A stretch of 64,000 nucleotides of DNA from positions 638,695 through 702,694 of the forward strand of contig KL197724.1 in assembly GCA_000697665.1 (NCBI GenBank). The letters run 5' to 3'. Source of the DNA: Jaapia argillacea MUCL 33604. Lineage: Eukaryota > Basidiomycota > Agaricomycetes > Jaapiales > Jaapiaceae. The translations under genes were made by a program, and so were the position numbers. Positions 1 through 10,728 of the stretch are shown here, piece after piece. The notes beneath the pieces are model-generated. The model did not search any database and was not told where the DNA came from. It was given only the letters and a program-made list of their open reading frames with translations. How positions within the stretch are numbered: the stretch's first letter is position 1; every line of letters begins with the position of its first letter.

Positions 1-630
1 AAGGGCAGATGCCTATCAGGATTCCTCCCTACACGGACACCCCCACTCACTATACTACGCCGGTGGGCTTCCAATGTCAACGCCGTCAGGCTTGCCCGGT
101 CGGCATGTCCGGGCTTCAAACAAGGTCCTTCCTGTGAGTGCTCCTCGAGAGCAGATGTGGTTGATGGAGAGGTTGTGGTGAGATGAATGGGAGTAGATTA
201 GGTGGTGGTAAGTTCTGTGATGAGAAAACTTGGAGAATATGACGCCGTAGTACAAGGACAGTGCCCCGAAAACAGACGGGAGTTCCCGCTGGGTTCGGAC
301 GTGTTGCATCAGTCGTGGCGCATTTTGGGCCACGGTGCGTTTGCCCGTGATTCGACAGAGGAGGAGCCGCGCTTCAGGTTGGTGGATGACAGTGTACTAG
401 GGGGTGTGGAATGTCGAGTGGGGTGACCGACGCGGGCCTTGAGGGTGACGGGGTGATCGCGATGATCAGCTAAGTGGGCCGTAACGGCCTGAAGACGTGG
501 TGGGACCAAGTGGTCCAGTCGAGGTGTAGTCCAATGGGACTGGGCGGCGTGGCGACGAGAGCATTTATTACGGACGCGACGCCATATAATCAAGTTATAC
601 AAGAACCATGGGAAACTACTGTGACGAAAT
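1..630. other. no gene recognised at left edge
   Basis: Several overlapping short open frames occur on both strands, but none shows a recognisable motif, codon pattern or splice structure. It probably holds the 3' flank of the decarboxylase gene and may hold the edge of a gene lying outside the window. Confidence 0.5.
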
Positions 631-1990
631 CTAAGCCGTCGTCTTCGGGAACCCTTCCAAGCCCAACAACCCCTCTTCCGCACCCAACACCCTTGGACCA
701 TCCCCAACCCTCGTATGAATCAACCCCTTGACGGCCCCAACACCCCACTTCTTCGCCACACCCTCATTAAACCCTTCCACAACCTTTCCTTTCGCCCCGC
801 CACTGCCAAACAATCCAAAAGCATCCTTGAACCCATCAGCCTGCGGGAAATAGTGCACAATCAACTCTACGATCTCCTTGAGGTTTTCCTTGGGAGCGTA
901 GATGACGGCATTGGGTCCAGCATCGTATGTGTAGGCAGCTTTAAGCTTGCCTCCAGCAGCGACGGAGACTCGGTTGTATTCCGTAACGAGAGCGATGATC
1001 GACCTGCTCACATCGTTCATATAAAAAATCGGAGGATCCGTATCGAGTGCGACCGCATGGAATTGATTGGAGTCTTGCATCGTAACCCTCGCAAACGTAT
1101 CAAAGTCCTTCTCCAAAATCGCTTTCGAGATGACTTTCATCCTTTCCGGTACAACGACTTTGATCCTCTTCTCCAGAAGTGTCGAAGTCTCCACAGTCCT
1201 TTGCATACCAGAGGTACTCGAAGTACCCTTCTTGTCGTCTGAAACGACACAGATAAGGGCGTGGATGTCTGGCCAGTGTTCGCGAGGTGCGACTTGGATT
1301 GCGAGCGAGTCTGAGCCGTCGGGCTTAGACCCCATCTCCCAAGCGACGAACCCGCCAAAGAGGGAACGGCAAGCTGAACCGGAACCCTGACGGGCGATCA
1401 AAGAGAGGGTGGATGGGGAAGCAGGGAGAGAGTAAAGAGCTGCTAGGGAGGAGACCAAGGCGGCAAACCCTGAGGCGGAGGATGCGAGACCTGCAGCTGT
1501 TGGGAAGTTGTTGTGCGAACAAATGTGGACGTTCATTTCTGAGAGCTGTCGTGCCATTATCGATTAATATCTCTGCGAATCAACGATATGGGTTCAAGAC
1601 ATACCTTGGGCTCATTCGGGCTTTTCTCCTCCACTTCTCTCCTCAGTCTTTTCATCTCTCGGATACAAGTAGCCATCCTTCCACCTTCCTTGATGTCTTC
1701 TTCCTTACCATTCAACCATAGCCTGTCCTTCTCAAACTTCGGATCAGCTCGAGAGGTCGTCGTGGATCGCAAATGATCTTGGTCAAGAGTGACCGACAAA
1801 GACGAGTTGGTGGGCAAGATCAACTTGGTATCTCGTTTACCCCAGTACCTGTAATCCACCAAGCCCATCGATTAGCATGAACCCGACTTCACTCAACCAG
1901 CCCGGATGGAGTCGGATTTCTAGATGCTCACTTGATGCAAGCGATGTTCACTGGAGCCGAAGTCGTTGCTTGATATACTTTGTCAGCCAT
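631..1990 (-). CDS. MVD1: diphosphomevalonate decarboxylase
   Basis: This GHMP-fold enzyme converts mevalonate 5-diphosphate to isopentenyl diphosphate with ATP, a step feeding ergosterol and isoprenoid synthesis. Three exons can be read: 1990-1932 ([20 protein letters not shown]), 1848-1605 ([20 protein letters not shown]) and 1545-631. Exon 1 ends in phase 2 (ATC AA) and joins YWGKRD; the second junction is phase 0, so the frame holds throughout. The IK-YWGKRD motif, the [15 protein letters not shown] substrate/ATP loop and the TYDAGPNAV segment are family signatures. Product is about 405 residues, normal for fungi. The start is the only ATG that gives the conserved APVNIA segment near residue 12. 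What differs from most family members is Cys where Val is usual just before IKYWG. The family call is firm. Confidence 0.95.
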
Positions 1991-2697
1991 TTGAACTCTG
2001 GAGCCGACAGTGAAGATGGTGGAGGGATAAAGAAGAGAGGCAGAGGGTCTTAAAGCAAGCTAATATATGTAACAAAAGTGAGACGATGTCTGAGAGCCGT
2101 CCTGCTTTTTGTTGTAGATCTTAGATCTTAGATCGTTTATGACTACCGAATAAGGTAATCAGAGCCTTCGTTTTCACACGGTAAATCGAAGCACAAGTCC
2201 AACTCGAATGAAGTTCGCCGTATTCGCAACTGGACGGCCCTGCAATGCAGGAGTATTGCTGAATCAAAGCCACTCATGATCGTATATCTTGATCCAATCA
2301 CCCTGAGCAGCTGCTGTAGATTCAGGTCTTGCCCGAGTTCCCCCATCATATCAAGCCACACTGCGACGACACCTCAGCAGCCTTCCCTCGGCCTCGCCGC
2401 TCGCCCATCTTCTTCTGCACAAGAAAGCCAGAGAAACAGCGCCGCCACTGATTACGGAAATCTTGTGAAATGTCTGCGGTGTCAGCTGTTCTATCTCTTC
2501 GTACCGGTACTCTTGCTTGCTTGAGCCCAATGTGCCTAGTTGTGGCGATGTGGTTTGTGTGGTGCGAATCCCATCGCCTCCTCTCGCTAATCACTTGTTT
2601 AGGCACCACACTCCGGTTGAAACGTGCCCCCGCCGAAGATACATAATAATGGCAGGACCAGCAGTCACTTCTTCAATATTTCCCCACACTCTCGAAC
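1991..2697. other. intergenic, no gene recognised
   Basis: Divergent upstream region between the decarboxylase and the first paralog gene. Short frames near 2276-2524 and 2346-2609 lack any family signal. It probably contains both promoters. Confidence 0.5.
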
Positions 2698-3401
2698 ATG
2701 CCACACGCATCAACTTCACTTCAACTCAAGAACGCCACTTCTATCCTTTCCACCTGGGAATTTTACAAGGACATCAGCACACTGATTCTTTTATTTGACG
2801 AGACCGTGCCAGAAGTCCTGAAGCAGATACCTCTCTCATGCCAACTACCTGATTTCTACAGAATCGTACAAGGGACGCGGGAGCTTCTCCGACACGCCCG
2901 GGTGTGTATTCATTTTGAACTCGCCGCCCTCACATGACGATTCCATTCCCGGGATAGGGTTCGGAGACATCAACCGGTCTGTATCCCACAGACAAACAAC
3001 AATATCAGCTCGCGATAAGCCAATATGGACTACTGGTTGGGAATCTAGTACGGTTGGTCCTGCATCGATACGACGACAAGAAGCAAATCAGGGATGATGA
3101 GATAGTCACTCGCCACATGGTTTGCCTTGAAAAGTACGCGTCCTCCTTTTGTCCACTGGCAGCCTCCCAGTCCGCTGATGCCTCTCATGTAAGTAGTCAT
3201 GTTGCTGACCTTCGAAGTGAGATTCGCTTGCCGACCTACGCTAAGAGTAACAAATATTTCATGGACGACATTCAACATTTTCTTGGATGCTTCTCGACAA
3301 GCGGACAGTATCGTCTTGAAGGAATTTGGGATATTCACGAACTATCCTGGATATTAAGGGATTGGCAACCAAAGAGGGCGACGAAAGCGAGAACGCGTTG
3401 A
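2698..3401 (+). CDS. unrecognised protein, tandem paralog 1
   Basis: Function not recognised. The gene is supported by its similarity to the gene at 4196-4919. Shared segments include LILLFDETV / LILLFEEIV, SQYGLLVGNLVRLV / RQYGLLVINLVRLV and YRLEGIWDIHEL / YNLDGIWDIRDL. One intron begins at the GTACGC after codon CTT GAA AA (near 3135) and ends at TAG before T CAT GTT GCT (near 3198), phase 2; the paralog has an intron at the same place and phase. A further intron is likely near 2905-2990 because the frame closes after HFELAALT while homology resumes at QQYQLAISQYGLLV. No signal peptide or membrane segment is evident; the protein looks small, soluble and partly helical. The start is the ATG giving MPHASTSLQLKNATS. 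Confidence 0.6.
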
Positions 3402-4195
3402 GGCTCGTAGTCCAAGCACTTACTTACTATTGTCTCAGTATCGTCCCCTATTACCTACGTGACCCTACGCGTAACGAAGGCTACTTATTACGGTAATTAC
3501 GTGAATCGAAGCCTCGTTTTGCTGTACGCAACGGTCAACCGTGACAAGAACACAAATCAGTGAGCGGTAAATACTGAGCAACCCAGTCCATTATCATCGC
3601 TTCTGCTATTTACCTCAGTGCTGGGACAGTATTCATAACCACATCGTTCCCCCACCGAGTCGACGCGAAGATCCTAGTCAAACGATGCCGAAACCTTATC
3701 TTGCTGCAATGGTTGCCTGAGGCACCAGTGCAAGGCTGCCGCGCCACACCGCCAACCCCGGTTTCCACGAAGGGGCTCGGCGACCTGCTGTGTTCCTCTG
3801 TTATCTCTGAGATCTGAGCCTTTACAGCGCTACTATTAGCGCGGGCATCGGGCATCGACTCTGATACCCATCACGGTGGAGCATCTCGTGTCCGTTTACC
3901 ATCAATGACCAGTGCTGGTAGCGTGGCCTCCTTGTTTTCATCCCTCAGTCCACTTAGATCACAGTCACGACATCAGCGGGAAAAGTACTGCCGTACGCCC
4001 ATGAGGTGGCAGCCGTTTTGCCTTCCCTTGCCTTCCCTTGTGTATGCGCGCCCATTTCTATTTTCCTGTTCACCATCAGCGCTCAGTGTACTGCCCCGGT
4101 GAAGCTGGATACAAAACATGACTCTGTGCACTCGTGACTCCTCCCATAACCCCTCACTCTTTCAACATCCCACATTACTGTCCACCCAGCTTACC
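3402..4195. other. spacer between tandem paralogs
   Basis: No coding signal was found. Short frames at 3610-3855 (-) and 3905-4102 (+) match no family and have no paralog support. The stretch should contain the terminator of the first paralog and the promoter of the second. Confidence 0.5.
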
Positions 4196-4919
4196 ATGTG
4201 TATACCCCATTGGTCCTGTAATGGGTTGGCGAGTGATATCGACGCTCTTATCCTTCTGTTTGAGGAGATCGTTGAAGAAGCCGCCACGCGAATACCTGTC
4301 CACCACCAGCCGAGGAATTTCCGGGATATAGTTCGATGGACGCACAAGCTTCTTCGAGATGCCAAGGTGCGGATCCACTTCACTTCTCTGCCACCCGTGT
4401 CTAACATATCCACGGAGCAGAAAGCAGAGACCAACCCCAATTCTCTTATACACCGAACAGAATATATACAAGCGATGCGCCAGTATGGTCTTCTTGTGAT
4501 AAACTTGGTGCGACTAGTCCGACTACGATGTGAAGGGGAGTTGGATGTGGACATCCACTCCGAGTTATTTAACTCTGACATGTATTGTCTTGAGGGGTAC
4601 GTTCTTCCTTCTTACCTCGCGAAACATCAACTTATAGTCTTTTCACAGCCATATAGGTGACCTCGAGGCTGAGATCGATTTGGTCGACAGCTCCAGAAGT
4701 AACAAGTACTATGGCGAGTATCTAGTCGCCGAACAATTTTGCCGATATTTCTCGAAGGAAGGGCGATATAATCTCGACGGGATATGGGATATCCGAGATC
4801 TGACTCGGACGTTGCGAAATTGGAGTTTGCGACAGAATCCAGCAGTTCTGATAGAACCCATATCCTTTGAGCGGTGGTGTGCAAGCGATGGTCCTTATGG
4901 TATTTCGAACCGCTGGTGA
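4196..4919 (+). CDS. unrecognised protein, tandem paralog 2
   Basis: Function not recognised. It is the second member of a head-to-tail pair with the gene at 2698-3401. The open frame runs from MCIPHWSCNGLASDIDALIL to CLEG, then an intron (GTACGT near 4598 to CACAG near 4649) joins GG to C CAT ATA GGT GAC, giving CLEGHIGDLEAEIDL; the paralog reads CLENHVADLRSEIRL across its own phase-2 intron. The C-terminal half carries the shared GIWDIRDLTRTLRNW segment. Where the first paralog seems to need an intron after HAR, this gene can be read straight through, so one may have lost or gained an intron. An in-frame ATG at 4118 would add 26 residues; I prefer 4196 because homology begins only after it. 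Confidence 0.6.
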
Positions 4920-7652
4920 TGTTGTCGCCTCTGTTTGTCTGTGACGGTGCGGTGTGCGTTGCGGAGCCAACACTCGATTGCAGTTGTGAGTTCTGGTGGC
5001 ATCACTGGCATGATGCGGACATTGCCTCGAGTTCTGGTTTAAGCGAAATATATTAGATGCTATATCATAATACTTGAAACTTGAATTCTTGAGACTCAAC
5101 TCTCTAAAGAACTCCAGTGACACAAGACAAATAAGGAAAGAAGAGATGGAGAAGCCTCAAGCTGATGGTATCGTGTTGGCCAGGCTGGAGCTCGGGCGCA
5201 GGAGCCGCCTTAGTCGAGTGAGCCTAGGGCCATTCACCCAGTATTGGAAGAGTTGATTGAGGAGTGCGTCTGGGGGTACGACCACTTTTATATCTGAGGT
5301 TCGTAACATAACGGGCTGTGGGTTGCTGTGATCCAGGCATGGGTGAGAAACCGAGATTCGAGAACGACAAATTTAGTTGCAGTGGTTGTTGGCTGCAGAG
5401 GTTACCCATCCAGCGAGAAGAACCGTCTAGATTGTCTAACTTGTCCTAGACATGTAACGCCCAATTTACTCGAAGGGACCTGCTGACGAGACACAAAAAG
5501 AGCCGTGGGGAGTCGTGATTTTACATTCTTCCCCCGTTGATTCTGCGAACTGCCTCGGCATCTGTCGTCTGTTAGCCTTTGACGTCGCTTAGCCAGGCCA
5601 TCAAACCTTCAGTGGCTACGGAATTCCAACCACCGCCTCCATCAAGTCCGACGACGACTGCTCGATTTCACTCATCTCCATATCTGTCCAGCGCGTCGAC
5701 CTTCACACCTGAAGGCCATAGCGAATTATCCCTTGAAATATTCGCGAGGACGTCGCAGATGCTTCTTGGTCCGCAGCCATTGACTGCCACCGCGGCGGTA
5801 GGTGTTTCTGCGATTATGTCCTAGATATGATCATCATCTTTGCTTTCTGAACTGAAAACTCAACACGCTGTAGAAATCAGTCCGCAGCCAGTCTAGTGGG
5901 TCGATTATCAGACTGTAGTTATCACCAGCATCGCACAATCTAACTCGTACCTGCTGGTTTGGTTGTCATAGTAGGTTGCCTAGCTGGAACTTCACATCTC
6001 CGAGACCGAGTGGTTGCACCAGAGAAGGAATGAATCGGCCTGTGTAGGAAGTGCGCTGGCTGCGAGTTGCCCACCCAGTAAGTGGTGCACTCTGTATTTT
6101 TATCTCCCTTGCTCTAGCCTACTAGCTCAAATTACTCAATAATAGCGCATCTCAATACTACGATCCCCTTCTATGCTGCCTTGCATGTCTGGGAGCGCAT
6201 CTGCTCTTATTTCGGTATCCCGCCCCCGTCGCTACCGAGATTTGCATGGAGAAGAGGCGCCTTTTGCCAATAATGGGTTCTGTCGGTGGTCGCATTGTCC
6301 CTGAGACAATGAGATCCCTCTTACTCACCCACGCGAGCTGGGATCGTGCAATATCATCGTCGACACATATCATCTTGCCTCTTCGACCGCCGACGATGGC
6401 CGAATCAGCTTATTTCATTAATCGAGGCCGCTGAATCTTGGAAGGCCAACTCGACTTGAACTACCTCACAATCACTCACTTGGTCGCGATCAGGGAATCA
6501 AGGCGGTCAATCCCTATCAAACGTCATAACTCTACTTATAATGCTCTCATGCGCGCGAAGCTTTGGCGGATCCTGTATGCTTGGTGATGGTCTCTCACGC
6601 CTGGAACATTTGCGGATCTTCGTCTGCCTTTTATCGGAAAAATCTTCAGTGGTGTCCTTCGCCTCCGCACACTATGTCGCCTGCCGACACGACCTGCTCG
6701 CCATCCTGCAATGTTTCCTTTCCCTTGTCGCCTCTTCCCCGCAAGTTATTCTTGTGGCGGACGACGGCTGACTCTAATCATAGCCTGGTCTAAATGACGA
6801 TGCTAACTCTGGGAATCTGTGTTCGGAAATTGGATGAAAGCAACGCCGCCTTGTGGCTTCCGAGTCTATATCGTCCCGTTGATCTGTCGGCGCGCACACC
6901 ATAGAGCTGGACGCTGTAGGGTCTCCAGTTGTGTCTCAGCACTGGACCGTCTCAAGTCTTGTCGAGGAGATTATGGCAACCATTCAGGCAACTTATACAA
7001 GACGTTTTGACAACAGAGATGTTACATTGCAACGTTCGTCTTCGAGTCGAAGCCCCAATTTATCTGGAAGAAGGTTATCCCGCTCGCATAACTTCAATCC
7101 CTCCCTTGTTGGCTTGAGGATACTTGTCGGTTTCCGACCATGGCCTTCTCCTCTTCCATACCCCACCTACTCGTGGAACACCCGCCGTGAATGGCTCTAC
7201 TCACACCAAGTTCCATCGTGACTTCTCCTCAATCTCCGAGTTTTCAAACTGGTCTCGATGGGATTCAATGTCTCAACTCAACCACCAGGAGATCTCCTCA
7301 TCCATCTGACCACACTTCCTCGACGAGAACAGCCTTCACGATATTTTCGCACCCTGCCGTGCTTGTCGCCATCGAATCACTTGCTTGCGCTTTCTCCCAG
7401 AGCCAAACTAGGTCTTCGTCCTGGACTTGGATTCATTCATTCTCATCTCTCGATGCTTTGTCGGCTTCCGTCGACTCCCCATTTAGCTCTTCCCCTTTGT
7501 CTACCCACCTTCTCGTTTGTCCGCGCTGCTTCTCTCTCTCTTTTCATTCGACGCCAACTGGTATAAGAGCATGCATACTCGAACTCCTGGTTCTGCAGTT
7601 CAATCACAGCTACTAGCTCTTTGAACCCCTCGAGATCAACTCTTCAATCACA
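4920..7652. other. 2.7 kb with no supportable gene
   Basis: Many short frames exist (for example near 5579-5824, 6541-6771, 6931-7221 and 7191-7616), some Ser/Pro-rich. None can be joined by convincing splice sites into a protein with a recognisable domain. It could hold a decayed gene, a non-coding RNA or the long upstream region of the GH12 gene. The last 150 bases are pyrimidine-rich, as is common upstream of fungal starts. Confidence 0.45.
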
Positions 7653-8882
7653 ATGTTCAGCTACTTGAAAGGTCTCCTCCTCACCCTCGCTGCCGTCCAA
7701 TTCGTCGGAGCATCGACTGCCCTCACCGGTCAATACACCTGCGTTACTAGCGGAAACTACGAGTTGTGTAATGACCAATGGGGTATCGGTATGTCTTGAC
7801 TCACCACAGGATTGTGCGCCACTTTGGTCCAACTGACGAGCCTGCTTCGGTTCACAGCTAACGGTGTCGGTTCCCAAAACACGACCTTGATCAGCACTTC
7901 TGGCAACGACATCTCGTGGTCGACCACCTACACTTGGGCTGACAACGAGAACGATGTCAAGACATGTAAGTTACTTGACGTTACACCTTGGCATGGCATA
8001 CCGCGAACAACACTGATATCTTGGCCTCAGATACCAATGTCTTGTCCACCACTGCCAAAGGTGTCCAGCTCAGCGCCGTCACCTCCGCCGAGACGACTTA
8101 TGACTGGACCTACAACACTCAGTCCTCCGGCTTGAGGGCTGATGTCTCGTGAGTCCACGATGCTCTTCCCCACAAGGCGGTATTTCTCACCATTTCGGTT
8201 TTATCCAGATACGACATTTGGTTCGGGGCTGCCGAGACCGGGACCGCAGCATCCTCTTCGTCTGCGTACGAAATGTACGAGTTACGCGCCTTCTCATCCC
8301 CCTTCAACATCTGACGAATCATCTTTCTAGCATGGTCTGGTTGTCCGGCCTTGGAGGGTAAGCATTCTTTTACTTCCTGATTTTTACCTTCGACTTATGG
8401 CTATGACACCCTTAGTATCGAGCCTGTTGGCTCTCTCCTCACTTCGGATATCGAGTTGGCCGGGTATTCCTGGAACCTCTGGAAGGCAAGTTGGACGTTT
8501 TCTTGTGCAATAGGTTGATTTTGAACTTCTTGTTTCTCAGGGACCCACTGAAACCTGGGAAACCTACTCCTTCATCCCTTCTACTGCCGGGACTTCGATC
8601 ACCAGCTTCAGTGCCGACCTCAACGTCTTCTTCAGTATGTCTTACCCCATTCCATCTCCTGACGTCGCTGTTGACAGTTCTTACAACCACCAGAGTACTT
8701 GACTGCCAATGAGGGTATTTCCACCGCCCAAGTGGGTACTTTCTATTGTTCGACTATTTGATTGAGGAAAACTGATGCATTGAATCCATCAGTACGTTCA
8801 AGCCATCCAATCCGGAACCGAAGCTTTCACAGGTACTGCTGAGCTTACCGTCAACACCTTCTCCGTCACTCTCAGTGGATGA
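7653..8882 (+). CDS. GH12 endoglucanase / xyloglucanase
   Basis: Secreted glycoside hydrolase family 12 enzyme expected to cut beta-1,4-glucan or xyloglucan in plant cell walls. The N-terminus MFSYLKGLLLTLAAVQFVGA is a signal peptide. The mature part follows GH12 order: NYELCNDQWGI, NGVGSQNTTLIS, a Trp-rich STTYTWADN strand, DVSYDIWFG, AYEIMVWLSGLGG with the nucleophile Glu, WNLWKGPTETW, and SGTEAFTG with the acid/base Glu. Several short introns split the gene. Two joins restore conserved motifs: GAA AT + C ATG GTC TGG gives YEIMVWL, and GGA GG + T ATC GAG gives GGIEPVG. The protein is about 240 residues, normal for the family, with no carbohydrate-binding module. The exact substrate preference cannot be told from sequence. 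Confidence 0.93.
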
Positions 8883-9273
8883 AACTGTTGAAATGCTGTG
8901 TAGACAAGGGAAAAGGGCGCCGTTGATACTTGAGACTTGATTTCATTCGACATCGGATTTCTTGTATGTGCGCCGCACTGAATTAATACATGTTGCCTTT
9001 CTATTTGACAAACGCTCATGATGATGTATGCACCAACTTTTGCTCTCGAAACCGTCAAACGATACTGAAGTGGAAAGCACTCAATGATTTTCCCATTATG
9101 GTCAAGGTCCTTCCTAATCGAGCGTCTACGTCTTGGGTGGAGTTGCATGTGACATGCGTGACATGGTCTGAACCTGACCATCATCGACGATACAATGATG
9201 TCACCAGGCTCACCTTCTCCCGCTTTGCTTAAAACCCGGGAATGTTTCCAAGCGTTCCTCATTCTCCCCCAAC
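8883..9273. other. intergenic, nothing recognised
   Basis: Short spacer between two genes on the same strand. I see no RNA gene, repeat or conserved frame. It should hold the 3' end of the GH12 transcript and the promoter of the DUF1295 gene. Confidence 0.5.
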
Positions 9274-10390
9274 ATGGCAAGCCCACCGCCGCCCCAACAT
9301 GCCCCAAGCTATCCGCATCCAAATCTATCGGCTTTCAGTCGACCAGTTGGCACATCATTCTTGATGCATACTGGACTATCCCTTGGTGCTTGGGTAGTTG
9401 GTGCCACGACGGATAGGATGGATGTCAAGGATTGTTTATGGCCCTCCGGAATGGTCGCCAATGCTTGGTACCAGGCGGTTGGGATTCCCGTTATTTGGTA
9501 TAATATCCCTATCGATGTCGTTCTGAAAGAGTTACCTTGGAGGCAGTCTCTACTTGTGAGTCCCATCCATCTTTCCTGGCGGTTGTTGATGTAAATATGT
9601 GTAGTTGGCTGGCGTATCCGTTTGGGGAGCACGTCTATTCTATCATATCGTCAAGCGCGCCTATAAACGTGGCTATGATGATCCTCGTTACGCTTCTGAG
9701 AAAACCACACCTGGATACTATCTCAGAGCACTCTTCACGCAGTTCCTCCCCGAAGCCTTCTTCCAAGCTGTCATATCCGTTCCTTTCACGGCTCCCTTCA
9801 GGGATAGCTTTGCACACAGGCAAAATACGCCCTGGGGATGGACGGACTCGTTGGCTGTTGGTCTTTGGGCTGCGGGGCTCGCACTTGAGGTACTGGCTGA
9901 TAAGCAGTTGAAGCGATCGAAGAGGCGAGGAGGAACCGCTGGAGGTTTGTACACGGAAGGTGTTTGGTCGATCGTTAGACATCCCAAGTAAGTTTCGCCG
10001 ATAATTCAAGTTGATACTTTTCCTAATCACAATGTTGGTTTACTTAGCTACCTCGGAGACTTCCTCACGCATCTCTCATTCCCCATCCTTACGCTCAACT
10101 CCGCAACATTCCACCCGCTCTTCTTCCTCGGACCCCTCTTCAATTACATTTTCCTCAGGTATATGTCTGGTGATCGCGAGACGGAGTCATACCAACAAAA
10201 ACGCTACGAAGAAACTTCCGACTTTGTGAAGTTGCAAAGTTTTTCGGACTATAGGGCTGAGAAGAATGCATTCTGGCCCAGGAGCGAGGAGTTGAGGAAC
10301 AGCTGGAGTTGGATTGTGGTTGCGCTTGGTGTTACTGGAGTTGGACTTGAAAGGATTGTCAGGAAGGTGGCTGCGCCAAGGGTTTTGTGA
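9274..10390 (+). CDS. DUF1295 integral membrane protein
   Basis: Member of the DUF1295 family (steroid 5-alpha-reductase / isoprenylcysteine methyltransferase-like fold), predicted to be a multi-pass membrane protein, perhaps of the ER. Three exons are read: 9274-9555, 9605-9987 and 10048-10390. The second junction (CCC AA + C TAC CTC) restores the signature IVRHPNYLGDF, which carries the conserved Arg-His-Pro-Asn-Tyr of the cofactor-binding region. Hydrophobic stretches lie around residues 30-50, 60-80, 155-175 and near the C-terminus (SWIVVALGVTGVG). Length is about 335 residues. The substrate is unknown; related proteins reduce or methylate lipids, but this family as a whole is poorly characterised. 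Confidence 0.85.
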
Positions 10391-10728
10391 TTGGACGATG
10401 GATTAGTGTTGTATCATTCCTATTACTGTAGATTATTGTTGTTACCACTCTTTCCACAATGCCTTTGCGTTTGCATGAGCTCCTTGTAAGATCAGCTCTC
10501 CGGCAGACTGGAACGCAGAAAATTTGGTTGTAATCTGATTGCGCCTCCCCAGTATCTGACAATCGTTCGTGATATATTATATGAAGCCTTTGACGACTCA
10601 TCTTTCAAACCGACCTTGATCTACCTATGATTCTAACCTACCTAAATCCAAAGACCAGACGATACTATACTAGACGAGAAGGGAAACGAGGGTTCCGGGA
10701 AGACAGGCAGTACGAGCGGAATGGGTGT
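10391..10728. other. convergent 3' spacer
   Basis: Short stretch between the stops of the converging DUF1295 and ABC transporter genes. It should hold both terminators. No RNA gene or repeat was seen. Confidence 0.5.
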
